A stretch of DNA of 64,000 nt, taken from positions 610,388 through 674,387 of the forward strand of contig MU130157.1 of NCBI GenBank assembly GCA_015039465.1, in the 5' to 3' direction. Source of the DNA: Phlegmacium glaucopus. Its lineage: Eukaryota; Basidiomycota; Agaricomycetes; Agaricales; Cortinariaceae. The position numbers were made by a program, and so were the translations under genes. Shown in pieces: positions 55,717-64,000 of this stretch. The notes beneath the pieces were generated by a model, which ran no database searches, had not been told where the DNA came from, and worked only from the letters and a program-made list of their open reading frames with translations. Position 1 is the stretch's first letter. Every line of letters starts with the position of its first letter.

Positions 55717-57738
55717 ATGCCTCTCAACCTGAGCAAAAGCGTCGGTGCTGTCTTCCTCGGAAACATTGTTGCAGGGATGCAAGTACCCTAACCATCGAAA
55801 TCCATTTACTTACGTGCTTATTATGACGTTGTTGTTTAGGTTGTATGGAGTAACGACGTTGCAGACATTCATTTATTTCAGAGGAAAATCTCGAGATCGT
55901 CCGTCATTCAGACTCTTGGTATGAAGGTCCCTCCTTACAAAGGAGTCCATACTGATATTCTCTATAGATTGGTTTTCTGTGGTTCGTCATTTCGATGCTT
56001 CTGCCTTCGTGATTTCTTCTGAGACCGATACTGATATAAACTTCTAGGCTACTTGACTCTCTCCATATGGCATTCATTACCCATGGGGTTTACCATTATG
56101 TAGTTCTCAATTTTACGAATCCCACTGCACTTCTCGATCCCACATGGTAACTACCTCTCGTTCCACTTTTTTCACGTAATTGCTGAAACGACGAGCAGGA
56201 GCTTATTAGTGAGCAATGAGCATTAACATCACACCTCAAACCCCGTAGCTCAGTTTTCGGTGCAGGCCCAAGTCATTCTCACAGTGAGTTAGTTCCTTGA
56301 TATTCTTTGAACGAAAAACCCTTATGGTTCGCGTAATCAGTGCATAACTGATCTGATCGCCAGATGGTGAATTTCTCACTTTGAGTTCCATCGTGGAAAA
56401 TGCTCTGACTTGTCATGCAAGCATATTCGCCCGGAGAATATGGTTGTGTACGTTTCTCTCCTTTTCCTTGATTCCTTGAACAATGATGTTCATATATCGG
56501 TCTGAAGTGAGTGGGCGCAATAACATCCTACTGTTCATTATTGTAAGTATCTTGCTTCTCTGTAAACATCAGGGCTCTTACTATCTTCTTCCTGAATAGT
56601 TAGTCACCTCAATTTTCGTTTTCGGTAAGAGACAGAAGATATCAATGCACCTAAGGACAATGGGCTAACTTTGCTGTCTGTAGCGACCGGAATGGGTTCG
56701 TATTTGTTCAAATCCCTGCACAATCTTTCTTTGAATTGATAAATGCGATCTATCTAGCTTATCCGATCCGAGGGTGAGTATCTCAACAATAAAATAGGTG
56801 GATCATAATTGAACCTCCTTAAAAAAAGGTTCTTCGATGTCTCGTTTAAAAAGATGCTCCTCGAATCGGTGCGTCGTGGTCAATCGTAGCCAGTCCACGA
56901 GCTTGATCCTTTCACTCCAGTGGTTGCTCTATACAGCTCTGGGAGGCGGCGTCTGTGCTGACGTTCTTATCGCCGCCTCTCTCTGTGTGTTGCTTGACCA
57001 TAGTCGAACAGGATTCAAATCGTATGTGTTCATCACTAGCCTTTTCTTGTAGGCGAATCTTAAGCACGGTAATCAGGACGGATTCCTTGGTTAACATTCT
57101 CATGCTGTACACCATCAATACTGGTGAGTTCCGCTTGATCCCAGAATTATCAAAATACTAAACATCATTTCTCCAGGTTTACTTACATCGTAAGGATTTT
57201 TTGCTGGAAATTCTTTGTTCAAACACCCGCCTCATCCCTGTCATACCAACAGAGTTTGCGCAATGGCTTGTTTTGTAACTGTGAGATTTTTTAAATGAAC
57301 TTTCAAATGGATACCCGTCCCGTCCTCATTCAGAAACACATTCCTACTAGTTCTCTATCTGGCCGAGCCAGTTCGTCTTCATAGGCATCTACTTCGTGCT
57401 TGCCAAGCGTAAGTCTTACCCCATAACTTATTCACACCTTTTAATCAACGATTGTCTTCATCCCAGTTTACCTCAACAGCGTTCTTGCTGTTCTAAATAC
57501 TCGAGAATTTCTACGATCAAGGAATTCTGGCGTGACAACGATACCCAAGTCGCCTTCTGCCATCGAACCTCTGGGACTCATGCCAAGTGTATCCGATAAC
57601 TTGAACCACGACAGCATCGACAGCCCTCAGCATGTGAGTAGCGCAGATTCATTTTTCCTTCAAAACAGTGCTAACGGCGAAAAACAAAAGTGTCCCTTGA
57701 AGCTGGCATTCCATAAATCTACTCGAAGCCCCGCTTGA
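55717..57738 (+). CDS. DUF6534-type seven-helix membrane protein, 334 aa
   Basis: Nineteen small exons with a sum of 1005 nt: 55717-55778, 55840-55918, 55968-55981, 56048-56146, 56199-56208, 56254-56283, 56341-56366, 56422-56447, 56508-56542, 56600-56624, 56684-56695, 56758-56773, 56828-56867, 56921-57021, 57065-57123, 57177-57189, 57253-57280, 57351-57408, 57467-57738. The read-out follows the basidiomycete family: LGNIVAGMLYGVTTLQTFIY, LLDSLHMAFITHGVYHYVVL, FARRIWLLSGR, ALGGGVCADVLIAASLCVLL, MLYTINTGLLTS and FIGIYFVLAKLYLNSVLAVL. These predict seven helices, with a cytosolic tail of about 80 residues. Function of the family is unknown. Intron 1 is GC-AG, exon 5 is 10 nt, and intron 14 could alternatively be 31 nt. 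Confidence 0.82.
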
Positions 57739-58193
57739 ACATTTGATTTCTGTCTGGCCTTACTCGGATATCTTCCATGGCCTAACTTATACTACTTCAT
57801 CGCAATCTCTCTTGGTTGCGATTACTTACGTGTATTTTCGACGCCGTCTGTTGATAGACAAGATAGATGTCTTAGTGGAACCAATGTAGTAGTAACTAAT
57901 AACAACTCTAGCTAACGCCACCAAGTATATATACCCGTTATGCCAGACTACTTACGCGGTGGATGGCTACTTTCGTTTGGACCTGAACTGAGATCTACAC
58001 AGGATGATAAATGGTTTGAAGTAATATCTCAATAGATCTCATTAGGAGCAGAAGCAAAAAAATTGACACAGGTATACAAAATCCGGCATATCTTCTGATT
58101 TTACTCATTATCGTAGTTTTATGGAAACTTCATCAACACGAGAACCTGGGGTATATTGCTGACAGTGTGTACGGTAGACCACGTGCTTTTAGC
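57739..58193. other. Convergent spacer
   Basis: Between two convergent genes. No feature recognised. Confidence 0.5.
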
Positions 58194-60906
58194 TCATAGT
58201 CTTGGGCTAGTAGCTGAGCATGATGTTGCCCGATTTATCTTCTCCCTATCCAAGGCAAAAAAGGTGGGTATTACGTTCAAAAGTCCCGACTGGATACGCT
58301 GGAGGGGCGAGAGCCCTCCTCCTAGATACGAATCCCGAATCGGAACAGGAGAGAGGAGGTGCGGACAAGGAGGATCGGGCTGCACAGCGCTATCAACATC
58401 TGATCCTTGAGTCGAATTCAATTCGGCTGACAACTCGAACGAATTGGATGCTGGTTCCGACTCGGAGTAACCACTGCTCAGTGACTGACTGCTCCCACTC
58501 GTGGATGGAGACCACAGCGTGCTTTCTATATCAGATCCTTCATGTTGGACAGGAGTTGATACTTCGTCCAAGTCGACTCTAGGATTTTCCTGTGAAACGA
58601 ACCCAGGGGCGTCCCAATCATGCAATGTCATGTACTTAGACAGACCTTCAAACATGGGTGAATCGGAGGGTGTTGCAGGTATAAGTGGAAGAGTGAATGT
58701 GATATCGCTGCCATAAGGTGATGTAGCAAAGATGTTCGTATCGACAGTAGATCGTTCATCCAAGTCATCGGCGTCCTGAAGACACTGAAGGTCAAGCTGA
58801 GGCAATGCGTCGGAGTTAAGGCCATGGTGAACTCCTAGCCTTGCTGGATTACTTGAGCATGGCGGAGACAGATCTTCGACAACGGGGTCCTCAACAGTTT
58901 CATCAGCGGGAGCTGTAGCACTCTGGACATCTGCAGTAACTGAAACTGAAGTGGGCTCGAGAAGACTGGTCGAAGAAGGGGACGATAGTTGTGGAGATGA
59001 TCGATAAGATTCGATAGCGCCATTCAATATCAAAGAATCACGAGGATCTTCAGGATGTACGTTCAAATCCTCAATCTCATGGGCTGCACAGTCTACTGTT
59101 CCTTGTGAGGCATCCGGGCTCTGTGAAGTTTCGGGGGGTTGATCATTATTGGCTAATAGGAGATGAGTTAAGAACATCAGCAGGTTTTTGAGATTTACTG
59201 ACCTTGACCGACATTGGAACGGGTATCACTAATAGGGTTATACAGCTCGAGATCGAGTAGGAGAGGAAATTCCGAAAGTGGCGGTAGATTCAACATAAGG
59301 TACCCAAGGCTAGAACTAGTAGAAGGGGAAGCAGGAAAGGTAGCTGCTGGCTCGGTTGCGGGAGGGGATCGCGGGTTAAGGGCTTCCTCATCATCTGTAA
59401 TCGGACCCTGACTGTCGATCAATGTTTGAGGGTGGTCAAACGAAAGAGCAAGCGAATTTTCTAATTGAAATCCTTCCAAGGAATCTGAGGTTGACTCCTC
59501 TGTGGTCAGGCTGGAGTGGCTAGTAATTATCGGCAGCCTATCCTCTTCCGAAGGCATAGTAGGATCCAGGGGAGTACTGGGATTTACGTTGCCATCGGAG
59601 GGTATCTCAGAATGTTGGATGGCTGCACCCGGATCTCCTTCATCAACATAAGACAACGTTGGCGAAGGGCTCCTAGCATCGGGCGTATAGTAAGCGGACA
59701 AATCGGGGTCAGCAGAATCGTCCTGGAGAAGGGTGATGTCTCCTTCCAGCCCGCTTGCCGAATAGGAATCTAATGGGTTTACCGGTTCTGGCTCGTCTAG
59801 CCCATGAATCGACGCTTCGCTAGCACAGAAGATCGTGGTAGATGTGATAGGTTGATCCCCAATTGGTTGAATTTCCGCATTGTAGGCCTCCTCCGCACTA
59901 TGTACACGTGTAGCACCATCTCTAGCTGGAGTGGTGGCGGTGGGGATATCAGTGTCAGGGAGAGACGTGACGGCGGATATAGTCAAGTCATTTTGTGGAC
60001 TGTTATGGCTGATAAGACCAGCATCAGATATGTTTGCCCCTCCCGAGGGATCTTCTCCCAAAACGGGTGTTTCATCTTCAAGATTAGAGAATATGGGTGA
60101 TGCTAAAGGTGGCCCGTCTTCCGTGGCGGGGTTTACCGAAGTATCCTGAAGCGGATGGTCGGGTAGGCCCAGGTGATCCTGCAGTGCAGAGACCTGGGGA
60201 AGGGGGGTCTCATTGGCGGTGGCGGCAGTATCGGGGGTGGCTTCCTCCTCCTCATCGCTATAATCGAAAGCCTCATAATTAAAACTTTCTTGCGGAACTT
60301 GTGAGCTGAACATAGCAGATGAACCTGAGTCATTATTGAGATGAACCATCATATTTACGATGGTCATGCTATTGGCTCCATTGGAAGGACTTCCGGGGAC
60401 GGTGGGATGCCTGCGGCTATGAATTAAGGGTTCAAGTTCGGGAAATCTCTTTTTGATCGAGGGGGAACGAGTTAACAAAGTGGTGGGAGGGATGTCACGA
60501 AGTTTTTTAAGTTCCTGAGACACCTGTTCGTTGTTTTTTGATAATCTGTTCTCATAAATGAGTTATGAACTTCATCAGCAGCAAAATGACCCTACTTTTG
60601 AAGGCCTGTAAAACTGAGGCCGAGGAAATCTTGGCCAGACATGCTTGTGGTTTCCATGTGCGCAGCTATATCAGCAGCGACTGTAGGATTGATCTGTTTT
60701 ATTGTTCTCTGAATCATATCAGCCATTTCATGAGCATCGTAGAGAGCCAACTAATCCGGAGAATTTTAATGCAGCTCTATAGCTTGAGGAAAGATGCTTA
60801 CCGGTGACACAGGAGGTTGTGGGGGGTAATAGGAAGACTGATTGAATGTGAATGCCTGCGACCTTCCAATGTGAACGGTAGGAGAGAGTTGATGAAAATC
60901 GGCCAT
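58194..60906 (-). CDS. Large disordered acidic protein, 853 aa, unknown
   Basis: Four exons: 60906-60802, 60750-60596, 60545-59203 and 59152-58194, sum 2562 nt. The start is ATG 60906 (MADFHQLSPTV). Residues 36-125 look ordered and helical: LYDAHEMADMIQRTIKQIN, TVAADIAAHMETT, and a coiled coil LSKNNEQVSQELKKLRD. The next 650 residues are rich in Ser, Thr, Pro, Asp and Glu with no repeats, and the last 60 become more hydrophobic (LQRIQSGLLNVIPTFFALD). I do not recognise the family. Size and acidity fit a scaffold or transcriptional co-regulator. It starts about 500 bp from the non-coding gene on the opposite strand. Confidence 0.7.
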
Positions 60907-61507
60907 GATCGTTGCTTAAATGAGCCCTATAAGACTTATAGGAAGATGGGGGTAGATATCAAAGCTTGGGCGCTAAATTTGCGAAAGAACAAGGGCATTA
61001 TTGTACCACGAGGCATAAGGTTTCTGGTTCAATTGACTTCACACTCCGCATATCCTGTGGGGCAATGTGTCGGAAGGCATCGTTGAGCACTAGATGATTA
61101 AGAATCAGATGTGGTGGCTTCCTATTGGAAACCAAGGTTGAATCCCTGGTATGAGGAAAGCGCTATGGCTCCTCCATGCCTGGGGAGAGCGAAAACGAAT
61201 CAGCCTGATTATTGAAATTATCGATAGATTCACCTACACCTTAGTTCTGGGATGATAAGTAGCCAAAGAGTTAAGTAAGTATGCCAGGAGAATGTGAATT
61301 TTGGAAGAGCGAACCGTTTTGCACAAGTTTTTTTTGCACCAGTTGAAAATGGCTGGCAGACCTGCCCTAAATCGCCGCCATCAAAACTCGAAATGTTTTT
61401 TCTTCAGCTCTTCCACTCAACCTCAACAATGGCTACCATAGTTTGCGACTGGAGTACACAATGAACGCCGAATTATAGCGCACGTATGTCCCTTTTATCT
61501 TTTTCAT

Positions 61508-61605
61508 ACGGCGCGATGAAATTTTCCATATTTTCTTCGAGTGCGATTGGCCCTACCTAGGCGTCGACACGATGTGTTTCTTTTTGTCATAGTTACACTG
61601 ACCGG
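61508..61605 (+). ncRNA. Candidate box C/D snoRNA, intron 1
   Basis: Box C-like GCGATGA at 61513-61519, box D CTGA at 61598-61601, and a short CGG/CCG closing stem. The guide just upstream of box D, GTCATAGTTAC (61586-61596), is complementary over 11 contiguous nt to GUAACUAUGAC, part of the conserved large-subunit rRNA segment GGGAGUAACUAUGACUCUC. By the fifth-nucleotide rule the methylated residue would be the second A of GUAAC. Confidence 0.65.
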
Positions 61606-61767
61606 TTCTTCATTCGCGTTGGCAAACCTTCATACTTATTCCCTCTTTCTACCTTCAGGTCGGCGTTGATAATTTCACTATTGCCAATGGTACATGTTGC
61701 GGGGAGTTCTGTTGACTAGGTGAGCTTTTTCTTCAACTTTTTTCCTTCCTTCCACTTCTGCCCTATC

Positions 61768-61850
61768 TTTACGATGATCTCAAATCATTCAAACTAGAGT
61801 ATCTGAGGGCTTCATAAAGTTCCGATGCTTTTGACCTACCCTTACTGAAC
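61768..61850 (+). ncRNA. Candidate box C/D snoRNA, intron 2
   Basis: C-like ACGATGA at 61771-61777, D' CTGA at 61803-61806, C'-like CCGATGC near 61822, D CTGA at 61845-61848. No guide target was recognised from memory. Confidence 0.45.
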
Positions 61851-61973
61851 TATATATTCTGACACTTGCTTTATAAAGCGCGATGTTAATCATACCTTAT
61901 TGACAGATGCTCACTGGGCCGAGGATGGAACGTTGAGCCTTATGTCAATGAATCATGTAAGTTTCTCTACCTG

Positions 61974-62044
61974 TCTTGTTCATGATGATTCAATGGAGTT
62001 ACCGCCTGAACCGGCCCTTACGGGGGTTGTCTCTGACGACAAAT
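61974..62044 (+). ncRNA. Candidate box C/D snoRNA, intron 3
   Basis: Perfect box C ATGATGA at 61982-61988, internal CTGA at 62006-62009, box D CTGA at 62033-62036. A closing stem TTGT (61976-61979) / ACAA (62039-62042) sits two nt outside each box, as expected for a kink-turn. Target not recognised. Confidence 0.6.
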
Positions 62045-62227
62045 CCAAGGCTGTATTTTTCGAAATATTCTGATCTTTCTTATCCCCTTCCGATATACCT
62101 TTTCGTAACGCTCACATGCTCTTGCTTGTTATGCCTCTAGGATTTAGATGTTGTGCAACACACCACTCCCAGGTTCAAGTGGATAGTAAAGGCTTATAGC
62201 TTATGTGAGTCAGATTCCCGTTCAATT

Positions 62228-62320
62228 ATTCAATGATGCTTTATCACGACGGTCTTCGTATTACGCTGCCGAAAATGCCCGCCACAGCTCAATTTCTCGG
62301 GCACCCCCCTCTGATATATT
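62228..62320 (+). ncRNA. Candidate box C/D snoRNA, intron 4
   Basis: Box C-like ATGATGC at 62233-62239 and box D CTGA at 62311-62314. The closing stem is weak. Confidence 0.4.
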
Positions 62321-62455
62321 TTGTCGACTTAGTCATCACTTGTTCTAACTTCTCAATCTTAGCACCTCCGGCCATCAAATAAGTCTTATCGAGATAAGCA
62401 AGATCTTACGAAGTAAGCCTTCCCTCCTCCCCTCTTTTTTTGAATGTTTGCCATT

Positions 62456-62542
62456 CTTCGCGATGAAACTTTTCAAATAATTATCAACTAGAAGCTGTTT
62501 CTGAGCTTTGGCTTTGATTTCAAATCCTTAATTCCTGACTTT
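62456..62542 (+). ncRNA. Candidate box C/D snoRNA, intron 5
   Basis: Box C-like CGATGAA at 62461-62467, CTGA at 62501-62504 and again at 62535-62538. Either could be box D. Target not recognised. Confidence 0.4.
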
Positions 62543-62700
62543 GCCTCAGTTGTCCTTATTCACATTCTCCCTTCCTTATATTAATCCTCTTCGCTTGCAG
62601 GTTAACCAGTGGATACTGTTATCCTACTGTATTGTCAACACCCTGAACTTCGGAACCAGAAGTCTGTCACTTCAGAGGTGGGTGGTAATGTGTCCTGAGG

Positions 62701-64000
62701 GTTGATGGATTGTAATTGGCTTTGGAAACCGGTACTATTGTCGTAGTTGAACTGTGGCTACAGCGAATAAATTATTTGTTTTCAAGTCCGTGTCTCGATA
62801 TAAATTCGGATCTATCTTCGTTCTTGGATGAAACCACATCCTGGTTCCAGAATCTTCCTATCTTTTTATGCATCCCCCGCTTTGAAATATGGCCCTGGGC
62901 GACCGCCTCATGGACATTACTACAAATCACCTGTGCGTGTCATCTTTTGATACACATTTTACTTATGGATCTCATTGAGTTTCAGATAGTTGCTAAGTAC
63001 CTTGGCCGACACCAGCGCTAATCTATCGATATATTCCGAAAACCGACCCTCCGCATAGAATCGTAACTTGAATCAGGTCCGAGTCAAAGTCTCAATGACA
63101 CACCGTCCTTATCTATGTCCGGAAATCAGGGGGGCCGCAAGCTCTATCCTTAGGACATCTTAAAGATCGCGACAAATATAGGGGCTTGTCAGGCCTTGTC
63201 TACCTTGGATCTTGTCGTTTTATTTAAGCAAGAGAACCGGTTCATTTCGAGACAAAACATGAACTCTTCAAAAAACTTTCGATCCTTCCTTCGTTGTACT
63301 GCAAACCTCCATTTACTCGTTTCTAAATCTGATTCGGGCTACTTATTTCTCCGGACAGCAACTGAGATTCCTCTCAGATTAGTGCGTTTACATGCAGCGG
63401 CAATCGGGCGTTCTCTCTGCAGGTTCGAGAAATGGAAGATAGGTCCCATCTGCTCATTGATTTAGCCCCCATGTCGTCTGGGTTGTTTTATCTATATAAA
63501 TGATAACGCCAATGTTTGAAAACGAATCTTGATTCAGAAGAGAGCTTTACCTCGGACTGAATGCGTCATCTCCAAAGCTTAGTTAAAGAGGTTGATTCAG
63601 TTCGCCACATATGACATTAGCTACACGTCTTGTCAACCTGAAAATTTCGTTATATCGGGAGATATAGTCGTATATCTCCAGACGGTGATAGCTTTAGAAG
63701 TACTTTCTTTGTAACTAGAAATGAATCCACCGAACATCTTGGAATCGTGACTGGAACTCCTGGCTATCGTAGATGTCATCTTGGGCGGTTAGCCTCTTTT
63801 TTTGTTTGATGGACGCCGCTTAATCGTAATCACTACTGCCAGGCAACATCGCGTTTTTTTTGGTGTCAATTTAGGTCTCGGGAGCGAACGGCCATGCAGA
63901 CATTACAAAGCTCGATGATAACTGTAACTCAGGCTACAAGCTGCTACAAGGCGCCTAGTGTCCATTTCCCTTTCCTCTCCCTCGTTGCACCTCTCCCTCG
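62701..64000. other. Right edge, nothing recognised
   Basis: The stretch may hold the end of the host-gene transcript. Open frames at 62716-63021 and 63196-63465 have no family or splice context that I can support. Confidence 0.4.

Larger units (their letters stand above)
61400..62700 (+). ncRNA. Putative non-coding host gene for intronic box C/D snoRNAs
   Basis: Five introns with good borders: 61484-61658 (GTATGT...TTCAG), 61720-61906 (GTGAGC...GACAG), 61957-62140 (GTAAGT...TCTAG), 62205-62362 (GTGAGT...CTTAG), 62413-62600 (GTAAGC...TGCAG). Their lengths are 175, 187, 184, 158 and 188 nt, about three times the introns of the coding genes here. The internal exons are 61, 50, 64 and 50 nt. 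Exon 2 has stops in all three frames, and the first ATG (61429) gives only 11 codons. Each intron contains a box C-like and a CTGA box D motif. This is the architecture of snoRNA host genes such as GAS5 or UHG. The 5' end and 3' end are approximate. Confidence 0.68.

Noticed and set aside
57022..57052. 31-nt intron alternative in the DUF6534 gene
   Set aside because: Shorter than any intron in this window. The alternative acceptor at 57064 gives a 43-nt intron, keeps the same frame and yields a smoother family match.
1..64000. CRISPR arrays, operons, ribosome binding sites
   Set aside because: The sequence is eukaryotic with spliceosomal introns. No regularly spaced direct repeats of CRISPR type were seen.

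Overview
The window looks like a chromosome segment of a mushroom-forming basidiomycete (Agaricomycetes, probably Agaricales). The evidence is intron-dense genes with 45-75 nt introns, a NACHT-WD40 receptor, a Tnp2/DUF4218 CACTA transposase, a DUF6534-type seven-helix protein, a WOPR regulator, and agaric-type gypsy and copia retrotransposons. Most gene models below were built by hand from splice sites. The exon sum is a multiple of three wherever an amino-acid length is given.

Left part (1 to about 23.7 kb) is repeat- and immunity-like territory. A decayed Ty3/gypsy element (1-4906) carries an antisense Cys-rich coiled-coil gene. Then comes a NACHT-WD40 gene (5740-9245) with nine nearly identical WD40 repeats. 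From 11285 to 23212 lies a nested transposon complex. A Ty1/copia element with an intact 1427-codon polyprotein is flanked by a perfect ATTGC target-site duplication. Its leader holds a 1.6 kb TIR element, and its 5' LTR is broken by a CACTA-like element and a 728 bp assembly gap. The copia element sits inside a relic of the protein phosphatase methylesterase gene PPE1, whose two pieces rejoin in frame across the target site.

Middle and right parts (24-61 kb) are ordinary genic sequence: a RING-like protein, a small secreted protein, NAS6/PSMD10 and TFB2 (divergent, 166 bp apart), a WOPR regulator, an F-box protein, an aldo/keto reductase, HSBP1, a Cys/His-rich protein, an aquaporin, a GH17-like secreted protein, GET4, a DUF6534 membrane protein and an 853-residue disordered protein. 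No metabolic cluster is evident. Several genes are housekeeping factors of proteostasis and transcription (NAS6, HSBP1, GET4, TFB2).

From about 61.4 to 62.7 kb is a gene of a different kind. Five introns of 158-188 nt alternate with exons of 50-64 nt that have no usable reading frame, and each intron carries box C and box D motifs. One predicted guide has 11 contiguous nt complementary to a conserved large-subunit rRNA segment. I read this as a non-coding host gene for intronic box C/D snoRNAs, and consider it the most interesting signal in the window together with the PPE1 insertion and the WD40 array.
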